64,000 nucleotides of DNA from an uncultured PS1 clade bacterium (GTDB lineage: Bacteria > Pseudomonadota > Alphaproteobacteria > RS24): assembly GCA_902624095.1 (NCBI GenBank), contig CACNWB010000008.1:1-64000 (forward strand). The letters are read 5' to 3'. Every line of letters begins with the position of its first letter. Position 1 is the first letter of the stretch. The translations under genes and the position numbers were made by a program. Below the pieces are notes generated by a model. It was not told where the DNA came from. It did no database searches and was given only the letters and a program-made list of their open reading frames with translations. Shown piece by piece: positions 40,765-49,702 of this stretch.

Positions 40765-41334
40765 TTAATTCGCCGCGCCTTCAACGGCCGACAGGCGGAT
40801 ATCCAATTCATCGAAACTGAAATCGACAACCTCATCAACCAATATGCGGTAGCCCGTATCGGTATATTCGGTTGCCGCGCCCGTAGTGCTCAATTGCCCC
40901 TGCACGATAACTGGTTCCCAATAGGTGCGCATGCGAGTCGGCTCCTTGAGTTTGATGAAGATGGTCTGGTTGACGGGCGGCGGGGGCACATGAATGCACT
41001 GGCCGGCGCTGGGCACCAGCAAAAATTCGAAAACATCCGCACCCTCATAAACAAGCGGCACCATATAGCCGGGCAATACAACGGCGACCTCGTTCAGCTC
41101 AGGACGAATTTTGCGCTCGGCATCCAGAATTTTCTGCTGAAAATCCGGGTCAGCCCAATCAGACGCGCTCATGCCCTCAAGCGGAATAAAATCGTAAAGG
41201 CCTGCCGGCATGAGATGGGCCCAATCGGTCACATAAGTCGTTGGCAAAGCGGTCTCTGCACGCGCGGCCATTGCCCCTAGAGGACTAGCAAAAAGCAAAA
41301 AACACAGCACAAAGCCCGTCAGAGAATGCCGCAT
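40765..41334 (-). CDS. DUF3299 secreted protein of an ABC system
   Basis: About 190 residues with a Sec signal (GFVLCFLLFASPLGAMAARAE) and the DUF3299 body: FIPLEGM near the start, then EVAVVLPGYMVPLVYEGADVFEFLLVPSAGQCIHVPPPPVNQTIFI, and YRILVDEVV. The conserved C-H-PPPP motif in the middle could bind a metal. The ATG shares one base with the permease stop (TGATG), so it is coupled to the ABC permease and likely works with it in the periplasm. The open frame upstream to 41556 is just overlap with the permease gene. Confidence 0.82.
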   Translation of the reverse strand: MRHSLTGFVLCFLLFASPLGAMAARAETALPTTYVTDWAHLMPAGLYDFIPLEGMSASDWADPDFQQKILDAERKIRPELNEVAVVLPGYMVPLVYEGADVFEFLLVPSAGQCIHVPPPPVNQTIFIKLKEPTRMRTYWEPVIVQGQLSTTGAATEYTDTGYRILVDEVVDFSFDELDIRLSAVEGAAN

Positions 41335-42707
41335 CAGCGTTCCACCATGATGCCATCCTGCACCGTGCGCCGATAAAGGCGCAAAGCCGGCACGAGACCA
41401 GCGACCAGTGCGGCGGGGATGATATAGGCGACGATGACCATTTCCTGCCAGCCGGGCAGCATTGTAGTTGCCACAAGACCGATGGTCTGGGTGAGCCATT
41501 GCTGGGCCAAGGCACTGACCCCGACGGCAAGCCCCAGCCCCATCACTGACGCACAAATGGCGAGAAACAGGGCTTCGGCGAGAATAAGCCCGACCAGCGT
41601 AGACGGCGATGCACCCAAGGCGCGCAAAATAGCCATTTCGCGACGCCGGCTATCGGTGCTGAGCACTGTCATGGCGGTCATTGCCAACAATACCAGCGCG
41701 ATGACCAAGAGGCTAACAGCGCGGAACCCGCGATCTGCGACGCCGATTATTTGCCAGATTTGCGCCAGAGTCACGCCGGGTATCACAGCCGTGAGGGGCT
41801 CAGATTCATAATCGGCTATATTGCGCTGCACGCGCACAACATTGCGCCGTTCTGTCAGGCCAACAAAAAAGCCGTCCAGCGCATCAAGACCTCCTGCATG
41901 GGCGTGGTCGTTATGCTCTTCCCCGTGGTGTTCATCTTCGTGATGCTCCTCCGCGTGATGCTCCTCCTCGTGGTGTTCATCTTCGTGATGATGCTCATCC
42001 TCATGCGCTTCTTTCGGTTTTTCCACCTGCTCGGGCGACAATTCCATAAGCTGCTGACCATTGCGCCAGCCCCGGTGAATGGCTTCAATCGCCTCGACCG
42101 ACACAAGCACAGTGCGGTCGAACGGTGTGCCCGTGCGCGCCAGAACCCCATGCACCCGAAAAGGCAAATCATCATGCGCCGCGCCATAATCGCCCAGCCC
42201 ATGCTGTAGAACAATTTTGTCGCCGGGCATATAGCCCAGCGCTTCGGCAACATCAGCACCCACCACGGCTTCCAAAATCTGTTCAAACGCGCCGCCGGCC
42301 GCGAACAAAGCGCCGCTCGACGGCGAGGGTATAACACGCTCGAAAAACTCAGGAGAAGTTCCCAACACCCGAAATCCGCGATGACTGTCGCCCAGTGCCA
42401 GCGGCACCACCCACGCGACCTCGGGCATGCCAGCCACCGCCGCCACTGTTTCATCCGAGACAAGATTGCCGCTGGCCCCTAGCCCAAACACCGTATTGAG
42501 CAGAATTTGAACATCCGAGCCGCGCGCGGCGACCACCAGATCAACGCCCGAAATGCTATTTTCAAAACTTGCCCGTGTCAGACGTTGGACGTTTTGTACG
42601 CCGACATAAAGCGCTACGGCACATGCCAGTGTAACAACAATCAAGCCAAGGCTGAAGGCTCTGTTGGCAAGCGACCCGCGCAACAATGTCAGGATTTGTG
42701 CATTCAT
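41334..42707 (-). CDS. FtsX/MacB-type ABC transporter permease with His-rich loop
   Basis: A 457-residue permease: one helix at the N terminus (RAFSLGLIVVTLACAVALYVG), a large periplasmic MacB-like domain, then three C-terminal helices (GFRAVSLLVIALVLLAMTAMTVL, ALFLAICASVMGLGLAVG, MVIVAYIIPAALVAGLVPALRLY). Inserted in the periplasmic part is a loop, residues 231-270, holding 15 His among Glu and Asp, which should bind Zn, Ni or Cu. It is coupled to the LolD-like ATPase (4-base overlap) and the DUF3299 gene. I infer export or sensing of a metal or metal-bound cargo. Confidence 0.88.
   Translation of the reverse strand: MNAQILTLLRGSLANRAFSLGLIVVTLACAVALYVGVQNVQRLTRASFENSISGVDLVVAARGSDVQILLNTVFGLGASGNLVSDETVAAVAGMPEVAWVVPLALGDSHRGFRVLGTSPEFFERVIPSPSSGALFAAGGAFEQILEAVVGADVAEALGYMPGDKIVLQHGLGDYGAAHDDLPFRVHGVLARTGTPFDRTVLVSVEAIEAIHRGWRNGQQLMELSPEQVEKPKEAHEDEHHHEDEHHEEEHHAEEHHEDEHHGEEHNDHAHAGGLDALDGFFVGLTERRNVVRVQRNIADYESEPLTAVIPGVTLAQIWQIIGVADRGFRAVSLLVIALVLLAMTAMTVLSTDSRRREMAILRALGASPSTLVGLILAEALFLAICASVMGLGLAVGVSALAQQWLTQTIGLVATTMLPGWQEMVIVAYIIPAALVAGLVPALRLYRRTVQDGIMVER
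41889..42020 (-). repeat. Imperfect tandem repeats encoding the His-rich loop
   Basis: Within the permease gene, short units of about 15 bases repeat with small changes and encode HHEDE, HHEEE, HHAEE and HHEDE in turn, followed by EEHNDHAHAGG. The repeat explains the cluster of 15 His in 36 residues. Such arrays grow and shrink by slippage, so the number of units may vary between strains. Confidence 0.8.
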
Positions 42708-43405
42708 TCTCGCGCCCCTCCCGTTACCGGCTCTTTCGTAAGGTCCTCCATCTTAATCACGCGGTCGAAGCGCGGGGCAAGGCGGGCATCATGGCTGACC
42801 ACCAGCAACACCTGTCGTTGTGAGTCGAGCCCGGCAATTAACAAGTCAAAAAACTTTTCCGTATTGGCATCATCCAATGCTGAACTGGGCTCATCGGCCA
42901 GCACCAAATCCGGCGCGCCGACCAATGCGCGGGCGGCAGCCACACGCTGTTGTTGACCAAGACTGAGCAACCGGGCCGGTTGTTCGCCAAGTGCCCCCGC
43001 ATCTAAATCAAGCCGCGTCATGAAATCACTAATGATATCGCCCAAACTCGCCTTCAGGCGCGCGCGGCGTTGCGGGGCAAAGGCCAGACCCAGCGCAATA
43101 TTTTCGCGCACGCTCAGCCACGGTATTAGATTGAGCGTCTGATAGATAAAGCCGATATGCGTGCCCCGAAACCTGTCCATACGCGCCCCTGAAAACTGCG
43201 ACATGTCCTGTCCCGCAAGCGCAACACGCCCATGGTCGGCTACCAGAACACCAGCCAAGAGGCTAAGAAAGGTTGATTTGCCGCTGCCCGATGGCCCCAA
43301 CAAAAGACAGGTTGTACCCGCTTCCAATGTCAGCGACGGCACGCGCAGGTTAAACCCGCCAGTACTCGCATAACTGAATTGCAAATTGTCAATCTGAAGT
43401 GTCAT
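42704..43405 (-). CDS. LolD/MacB-like ABC transporter ATP-binding protein
   Basis: A 233-residue ATPase: Walker A GPSGSGKS, Q-loop YQTLNLIPWLSVREN, signature LSLGQQQR, Walker B LVLADEPSS with the catalytic Glu, and a switch His in VVSHD. It matches the class that powers MacB/FtsX-type permeases. The stop overlaps the permease start by 4 bases (42704-42707). The group ATPase - permease - DUF3299 is one operon, read leftwards. Confidence 0.92.
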   Translation of the reverse strand: MTLQIDNLQFSYASTGGFNLRVPSLTLEAGTTCLLLGPSGSGKSTFLSLLAGVLVADHGRVALAGQDMSQFSGARMDRFRGTHIGFIYQTLNLIPWLSVRENIALGLAFAPQRRARLKASLGDIISDFMTRLDLDAGALGEQPARLLSLGQQQRVAAARALVGAPDLVLADEPSSALDDANTEKFFDLLIAGLDSQRQVLLVVSHDARLAPRFDRVIKMEDLTKEPVTGGARE

Positions 43406-43439
43406 CAGTATTTTGTCAGCAGCTCAAAATTGTTGATTT

Positions 43440-43453
43440 TGATAAAGTTATCA
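43440..43453. promoter_or_regulatory. Palindrome, possible operator of the ABC operon
   Basis: The perfect palindrome TGATAAAGTTATCA (6-2-6) lies between the divergent ATPase gene (start 43405) and the DUF4396 gene (start 43510). Its place and symmetry suit a dimeric regulator, perhaps a metal-responsive one given the His-rich permease. No known box was matched with confidence. Confidence 0.35.
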
Positions 43454-43509
43454 TTTTTCGGTGTAGCTTTGAATTTTTTTATGTTTGCGCCTTGTGTTAA
43501 ACTATCATC

Positions 43510-43956
43510 GTGGAACAGATATTATTAAAGCCGAAGTTTACATGGACGTGTAAACACACTTGGCAGCAGGCCATGCGCAATACAGGCTGGTGTTTGGCCG
43601 GATGCGCAATCGGTGATTTGGGAACCATCTATTACTTTCAGGTGACGGGCATAGGCTGGCCGGTTTGGGCGATTATGAGCCTAGCCATTGTCAACGGGCT
43701 GATCACCTCCATCGCACTGGAAACAATCATCCTGACGCGGCAAATGGCTTTTCGCGCTGCGTTTAGAACGGCGATTGGCATGTCGATGATTTCCATGGTT
43801 TCAATGGAAGCGGCAATGAACCTGGTCGACGTCGTTCTAACCGGCGGAGCTGTGCTCACCTGGTGGGTTGTCCCGCTCATGCTCATTGCCGGCTATATCA
43901 CCCCGTTGCCTTATAATTATTGGCGTCTTAAGGCGCATGGCAAAGCCTGCCACTAG
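43510..43956 (+). CDS. DUF4396-like membrane protein
   Basis: A 148-residue protein with a GTG start, four hydrophobic helices (e.g. VWAIMSLAIVNGLITSIALE, TAIGMSMISMVSMEAAMNLV, WWVVPLMLIAGYITPLPYNYW) and a Met-rich third helix. The arrangement fits DUF4396. Function is unknown; members are often near metal or copper genes. It is divergent from the ABC operon with 104 bases between. A link to metal handling is only suggested by context. Confidence 0.68.
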   Translation: MEQILLKPKFTWTCKHTWQQAMRNTGWCLAGCAIGDLGTIYYFQVTGIGWPVWAIMSLAIVNGLITSIALETIILTRQMAFRAAFRTAIGMSMISMVSMEAAMNLVDVVLTGGAVLTWWVVPLMLIAGYITPLPYNYWRLKAHGKACH

Positions 43957-44116
43957 GCGAAAGGACTTAGACCAGCCTGCGATCGTTCAGCTGATGAATA
44001 CAATGCAAGCCGATAAAGCCAGTGGCGACGGTTACGAATACTTTTTTCTCGGATTCCCTCGATGCGGCAATGGTTTTTCTCAGCAACCTAATTTTTTTAT
44101 CGCCATAATGAGTAAA

Positions 44117-44148
44117 TGAAAAAGGGGAACAGCTATGCTGCTCCCCTT
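44117..44148 (-). terminator. Rho-independent terminator of the 44.2 kb secreted protein gene
   Basis: On the minus strand, a 12-base stem (AAGGGGAGCAGC and its complement, one G-T pair) with a 3-base loop is followed by a TTTT run, 18 bases after the stop of the gene at 44166. This is a textbook terminator. Confidence 0.85.
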
Positions 44149-44165
44149 GTTGCTAATTGCTTTGC

Positions 44166-44897
44166 TTAATTACGAATTGCCGCGCTTCCCAATTGCCCGA
44201 TCGTAGCAACTACGTCTACATAGGTCACACCCAGAAGATCACGCACGCGGCTCAATTGCTTTTGAAAATCTGGAAGAACACGCAGGGTTTGCGGGTCGCT
44301 TAAGTAATCCGCCCGGCTATCAACACCGATTACAACTACATGAGTAATACCTGGCTGGCCGCCAGCTTTTACCGCCCACAGATCAATACTTGCGATACCT
44401 GCCAGGGAGTCTGGTCCCTCAGAGGAGGCTTGCATGAGTTCAGCATAGCGAGCTGCATTTCGAACATTCACCGCATATCCAATAAATTGCTTGCTGTCTT
44501 CGGCGTTTTTGCCAAAGCCAACAACATGTTCATAAACGGTTTCTGAAACGATCTGACCAGATGATGCTAAAGCTGCCTGAAATTTGAGAAAATCTGGGCT
44601 TCTAGCGATCGATGCTGAACGCGTTTCCCACTCTTTCTGATTACTATAGACGACAGCTAGGTTGTGAGTGGCCGGATTTGCTCCATTCGCAACTTGTGAA
44701 TTTAAATACATCATGCCGGGAAAAGCACTCCCTGTCCCAGTTGTCTTATATTTATTAAAAGCGGCAACCACTGTTCCCTGCTTTGCAGGATCAACAACAA
44801 GCTGATAATCGACCCAAATTGCATTGGCACTTGCCGGCAACATACCTTGAGCGGCGACCACCATCATTGTAACTAAGGAAATGATCAAATAACGCAT
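44166..44897 (-). CDS. Secreted barrel-like protein, paralogue of the 23.5 kb protein
   Basis: A 243-residue protein with a Sec signal ending PASANA. The mature body aligns by eye with the protein at 23468-24202: a VDYQL strand, GMMYLNSQ against GAMYLNSY, SPDFLKFQAALAS against NPDFIAFASSLNN, and the second-half motif PGITHVVVIGVDS against PGATHAFVVLYDN. Two repeats of a dimeric-barrel-like unit per chain are likely. No function known. It lies in backbone-type DNA while its paralogue lies in the AT-rich region. Confidence 0.72.
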   Translation of the reverse strand: MRYLIISLVTMMVVAAQGMLPASANAIWVDYQLVVDPAKQGTVVAAFNKYKTTGTGSAFPGMMYLNSQVANGANPATHNLAVVYSNQKEWETRSASIARSPDFLKFQAALASSGQIVSETVYEHVVGFGKNAEDSKQFIGYAVNVRNAARYAELMQASSEGPDSLAGIASIDLWAVKAGGQPGITHVVVIGVDSRADYLSDPQTLRVLPDFQKQLSRVRDLLGVTYVDVVATIGQLGSAAIRN

Positions 44898-45009
44898 TAT
44901 GTATCCCCCATTAAAAATGCTGAAAACATATTATTGCGCGCTGCCCTCGCTCACGAATACCCCAAAGAATTTGGTTTATTGACCACCCGTCTAGCGAATT
45001 AGCAAAGAT

Positions 45010-46161
45010 TTAAGAGGCGTCGGAATAAACCGCCCGCTCGAATGTGTCGAAAACCGCCAAAGCCGCTTCATTGTATACTGGCAGCATCTGCATCATGATC
45101 ACACAGGCGGTGTCTCGAGCCGGGTCAATTGAGAAAAAAGTGTTGTAAAGACCCGACCATGCCCCAGCACCGGCCGAACGACGCCCGGCCACTTCTGTCT
45201 CGTTTACCATTAAGCCATAGCCCCATTTCATAGAGTTGCCCTCGAACCAGCCATGGGACTTTGCCAGCATCGGATTTTGCGACGGCATATACCCAACCTG
45301 CATGTCACCTATCTGATTGGCAAACATATCGCGTACCATGCCACTCGGCAGAATTTCCCTGTCCGGTCCCTGCCCGTTTCGCAGCACCATGCGCATGAAT
45401 TTCATGTAATCGCCGACATTTGAATAGAGGCCACCGCCGCCAAGATACGGGCCGTCAGTTACGTTCGGCATCAATTCGGAAACATCGCTCAAATTGCCGT
45501 CATCATCGCGCAAGCCCAATGGGACCAGCGCATCGGCACTAAGGTCATTAATTGAGAAACTGGTATTCTCCATCCCCAAGGGGCGCAAAATATTTGCTTT
45601 GACATATTCATTAAGGTCGACGCCACTGACCTTTTCGACAATCTTGCCGGCCCAATCAATGTTAATGCCATATTCCCAATTCTCACCCGGTTGGAAAATC
45701 AGCGGTGCAGCCAAAAACCCATCATTGTCGCTAGCAAGCCCCGCTATTTTTTCCTGCGCAACCAATTCGGCAATTATTTCGGCGTGAAAATCATAAGCAT
45801 AGCCTGAGGTATGCGTCAGAAGATGGTGCAGGGTAATATCGCGCGCCAAGGGGGCAAACACCAATTCGTCGCCTTTGCGGCTGACAACTTGCACCTCGCC
45901 CAATTCCGGCAAAATTTCTTTCATCGGCTGGTCAAGGCGCAAATCACCGCCCGCCACCAATTGCAGGGCCGCAACGGTTACAATTGGCTTTGTCATAGAA
46001 GCGATACGGAAAATATGGGTATCATCAAGCGCAGCATCTCCCACCGAGCCGATATGATTGTGCATGCGCGTTGCGAGTGCGTCCGTTACCCCGAAACTCG
46101 CAAACGGCACGTTGTTAGCCTCTATTGCTGCCTCAAGTTCACTTTTCATTTTCTCAAACAT
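45010..46161 (-). CDS. Serine hydrolase (class C beta-lactamase/EstB family)
   Basis: About 383 residues from the ATG at 46161, with GGGAGG 6 bases upstream. The catalytic Ser-x2-Lys reads SMTK near residue 60 (RIASMTKPIVTVAALQLV), the Tyr motif is YGIN in GENWEYGINIDWAG, and the C-terminal part has AWSGLYNTFFSIDP. No signal peptide is present, so a cytoplasmic esterase of the EstB type is more likely than a beta-lactamase. It follows the acyl-CoA synthetase gene on the same strand by 48 bases. Confidence 0.88.
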   Translation of the reverse strand: MFEKMKSELEAAIEANNVPFASFGVTDALATRMHNHIGSVGDAALDDTHIFRIASMTKPIVTVAALQLVAGGDLRLDQPMKEILPELGEVQVVSRKGDELVFAPLARDITLHHLLTHTSGYAYDFHAEIIAELVAQEKIAGLASDNDGFLAAPLIFQPGENWEYGINIDWAGKIVEKVSGVDLNEYVKANILRPLGMENTSFSINDLSADALVPLGLRDDDGNLSDVSELMPNVTDGPYLGGGGLYSNVGDYMKFMRMVLRNGQGPDREILPSGMVRDMFANQIGDMQVGYMPSQNPMLAKSHGWFEGNSMKWGYGLMVNETEVAGRRSAGAGAWSGLYNTFFSIDPARDTACVIMMQMLPVYNEAALAVFDTFERAVYSDAS

Positions 46162-46209
46162 GCCCAGCCTCCCTCTTTTGCCGCTTTCGATTTGCACTTA
46201 ACACTGACG

Positions 46210-48029
46210 CTACAGACGCACTTCACCATTATCAATTTGTTTGCGCAAATCCACTGTCATTTTAACGAATTTGTTTGATGCCGGTGCCAGAAAGAAGATA
46301 TCATCATCAAAATTGGAGATATCATAAGCATCTGTTTTTAATTGGCTTTTTTGGTATTTGAAGGTACCCGTTAGACTTGTTGCCTGACCGACACGCAAAA
46401 ACCTTGGCACCGCGTAGCCTGGCAGGCGACTGCGTAAAATTTCCGGGAGACCTGCCAAGTCGATCGCGCTGCCATCGCGCGGTGTCACATATAACATGCC
46501 ACATCTGCCATCACGCCCAGGCACACCCCGTAAACGACCGCGTCTACGGCTTCGGCCCAGTCGGCCACCGCACCTTCGACTTCCGTTGTTGCCACGTTTT
46601 CTCCCTGCCACCTGAATGTATCGCCAATCCTGTCAGCAAATTGAATGTGACCGAATGGCTGGCGCGTAACGAGGTCACCGCTGTTGAACCAGCAATCGCC
46701 GGGTTCGAACACATCGCGGAACAGTTTCTTTTCTGACGCCTGCTGATCGGTATAGCCGTCAAACGGGTATTGTTCGTTCACTTTCATAATCAGCAGTCCG
46801 GTTTCTCCCACTGCCATTTTTTTCATTGAGCCACCGGGAGTGCGAATAACCTCATCTTCTGCAATGTCATATTCCACCACAGCCCATGTTTTGTTACTTC
46901 CCGGCGCCCACCCACATGTTTTGTCAAAATTGAATATATTGACAAAAGCGCTATTGCCTTCCGAAGCGCCGTAAAATTCGTGAACCCTGTCAATGCCGAA
47001 ACGATTTTTAAAAGCCATCCAAATGTCCGGCCGCAAGCCATTGCCAAGTATTTTGACAACATTATGATCGCGGTCATTGGCCTGTTCGGGCTGGGTGAGC
47101 AAATAGCGCAGCAATTCACCTATGTAGCAAAAGGTTGTCGCACCATGGCGTCGGCATTCGTCCCAAAAGCTGCTGGCACTAAACTTTCGCCCGATAGCCA
47201 GCGTTGCGCCACTCATCAATGTGCCCGACAGAGCCAGCGTAAGTGCATTGCTGTGGTAAAACGGAAGCGCACAATAAAACACATCATCGCTTGTCAGGTT
47301 CATAACCGTCAGGCCCATATGCGAACCGCTGCGAAAAACTTTCAAATGGGTGGTAATTGATGCCTTGGGCAGTCCCGTTGTGCCGGAGGTGAATATGTAA
47401 TAACACGGGTCACCCAAAACCAGTTCGCGTGTTTCAGTCGGATTGCTTGCCGGCTGGTCGGAAACAGCCGGCCCGAGATCTGTATAACCGACAGGCACCT
47501 TATTAAGCGCGCCATCGGCCATAAACAACAATTTATCCGAAAAATTCTGTGTGAATCCGGCATCCAAACTCGACATATTTTTAACCTGCTCGGCGCCGAC
47601 AACTAGAAGTTTGGGGTTAATCAGCTTCAATGAATGCGCCAGCACTTCATCGGTTTGGCGGGTGTTTACCATGCCTGCAATCAGGCCCAGCTTCAAACAA
47701 GCGAGCACAGTTATAATAATTTCAGGCCTGTTTTCGATATTGATAGCTACAGCATCACCTTTCACCAGGCCACGCGAATTAAAATAATGGGCAAGCTGGT
47801 TGACCCGCTTATTCAATTCGGTCCAACTTATACTCTCTTCGTCATAGCGAATGGCGGTCTTATCACCCAAGGCCAGAGCGTTGTTTTCCAGGCAATCACA
47901 AATCGAACGTTGGTCGGATATCTGCGAAGACAGCGTCAATTTCAAATTTGAAATGGCACTCGGTCGCAGAAGCTTTGCTGAAAGTCGATATGCAAAGCGC
48001 GCAAGCTTGAACGTTTGTTCCTGATACAC
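46210..48029 (-). pseudogene. FATP-type long-chain acyl-CoA synthetase with a frameshift
   Basis: AMP-binding enzyme that activates fatty acids to acyl-CoA. From the GTG at 48029 (GGAG 6 bases upstream) one frame runs through IFTSGTTGLPKAS, YGASEGNSAF and WFNSGDLV up to DAVVYGV. There it leaves the expected path, and another frame continues VPGRDGRCGMLYV to a normal C terminus at 46210. The break lies near 46521-46530 and corresponds to a small deletion around a GTG repeat. The gene is either a pseudogene or carries an assembly error. Confidence 0.87.
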
Positions 48030-48247
48030 TTTGGACTCCGTTACTAACGTGGCGCTCAGTCTACTTACCTCGGAAGCGAAGTAAAGATATGCCCAGGATC
48101 ATGTCTTCCAAATTGCCTTGGTATGAAACTTGTCAATTGACCCAAACAAGAGAGAGAATTACTTAAAACCCGAACGGTAAATGCCGATATGCACCGTTTA
48201 TTGTGATATAGACAACCAGAAATAAAAGTTTTTGTGGAGGGAAAAGC

Positions 48248-49540
48248 TTGGAATATACTTCAATCGATTTCTTGCAGGATCTCTTTGAGCTTGAGCGCGA
48301 AATCAGAGAAGCGCCTAACACAAACGCGCTTGCCAAGGTAATAACTGTTCGGAGCCAGGCCGTTCTGGGTCTTAAAGACGCCGTTTTTTGTTCTGGCTCT
48401 AGTGCACGGCAAATGCGCGCCCAAGCTGCCTCCAACTCTGACTTGGTTGACCCCTCATCTCCTGTTTTAACTTGGATTGAGGAGATTTGTGCGCTGCATA
48501 GTTCGCAATTAGAAAACGGTAGTACCTTCGTAGCTTCTGCGGACAGTCATGTACAAGGTGAAAACCTTCTGCCAAAACATGTACTTTTTGTCCCTTTGCA
48601 AAGCAAAGATCAAGGACTGCTTGGTTGTCTCGTTTTCGCCCGAACAGCGAAGTTTTCCCAACACGATATTTTATTCATAAATCATCTCGCTGGCACAATC
48701 GGTCATGCATTATCTTTCTTCTTCAGAAAACCTAGTCCGATATTAGGCATAGGCATGGCTCGCCTTGCCGCATTTATTGTAGTCACTTTGCTCCTGCTTG
48801 CTGTCTTCCCTATGCAATTAACAACGCTGGCCCCAGCCGAGATAGTTGCTTACCAACCCGAAGTAATAAAAGCACCGATTGATGGAGTTATTGATGAGAT
48901 TACTGTCGCGCCCAATACTCAGGTGGGCCCAGGGTCTTTGCTCGCACGCTTGAACAGTCATAACCTCAAGGCTGTTTATAACGACGTTGCGCAAAAAACA
49001 CTTCTGGCCGAAAAAAGGGCTTCTAACATACAGGAAAAACGCGTAAGCGAGGATTTGAGGTCAGACCGCGACAAGAGCCGCGCCAGAATGGAAACTGCAG
49101 AGGAACGACTATTGCAAACAGACATTCGTGCCGAAACGAGTGGGATCGCCATAGTCAAGGCTCCCAGGGAATGGATTGGACGACCTGTTAAGGCAGGCGA
49201 AAAGATCCTCGAGATTGCCGATCCGAGGGAAGTCGAGCTTGTCTTGCAAATTCCAGCAGAAGACGCAGACTTGATCTCTCAAAACTCGAAGGTAAAAGTA
49301 TTTCTTGATCGCAGGCCATTCAATCCACTCACTGGCAATGTTATAGACAGTTCACTGGTTCCGAAGAAAAACAAATTTAATGAAACGTATTATACATTCA
49401 AAGCAAGGCTTGATGAGGGCGTGCCACCTCCTTCGATTGGGCAGAGGGGGGTAGCACGGATCTACGGGGAGCGCTCGAGCCTATTATTTTTTATATTTCG
49501 CGAACAGATGAAGTTTTCTCGAAATACCCACAGACCTTAG
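48248..49540 (+). CDS. GAF-like/HlyD-type membrane adaptor protein
   Basis: A 430-residue protein. Residues 1-160 look like a GAF-type domain (LFELEREIREAPNTNALAKVIT, then VPLQSKDQGLLGCLVFAR). A membrane helix follows (ARLAAFIVVTLLLLAVF, about 175-195). After it comes a biotinyl-lipoyl half-motif (IKAPIDGVIDEITVAPNTQVGPGSLLARLN), a short coiled coil and a second barrel half. HlyD proteins of this type usually sit next to an M50 peptidase, which is absent here. The start is TTG with a GGAGG site 8 bases upstream. The partner is unknown. Confidence 0.72.
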   Translation: MEYTSIDFLQDLFELEREIREAPNTNALAKVITVRSQAVLGLKDAVFCSGSSARQMRAQAASNSDLVDPSSPVLTWIEEICALHSSQLENGSTFVASADSHVQGENLLPKHVLFVPLQSKDQGLLGCLVFARTAKFSQHDILFINHLAGTIGHALSFFFRKPSPILGIGMARLAAFIVVTLLLLAVFPMQLTTLAPAEIVAYQPEVIKAPIDGVIDEITVAPNTQVGPGSLLARLNSHNLKAVYNDVAQKTLLAEKRASNIQEKRVSEDLRSDRDKSRARMETAEERLLQTDIRAETSGIAIVKAPREWIGRPVKAGEKILEIADPREVELVLQIPAEDADLISQNSKVKVFLDRRPFNPLTGNVIDSSLVPKKNKFNETYYTFKARLDEGVPPPSIGQRGVARIYGERSSLLFFIFREQMKFSRNTHRP

Positions 49541-49702
49541 GCCTGTATTACTTTGAGAATAGTTTATCTGCTTCGCTTTAATTTATATTGAAGAACAGGG
49601 AAGAGCAGATCCTCTATTTTTAGTGACTCAGAGAACTTGGGTATAGCATCAGGCTCTCATTTAAAAACCATTCACACAGTCACAAGTTTGGAGCCAATTT
49701 TT

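Noticed and set aside
41889-42020. The repeated units as a CRISPR array
   Set aside because: The units are about 15 bases, without spacers, in frame with the permease and encode His-Glu repeats.
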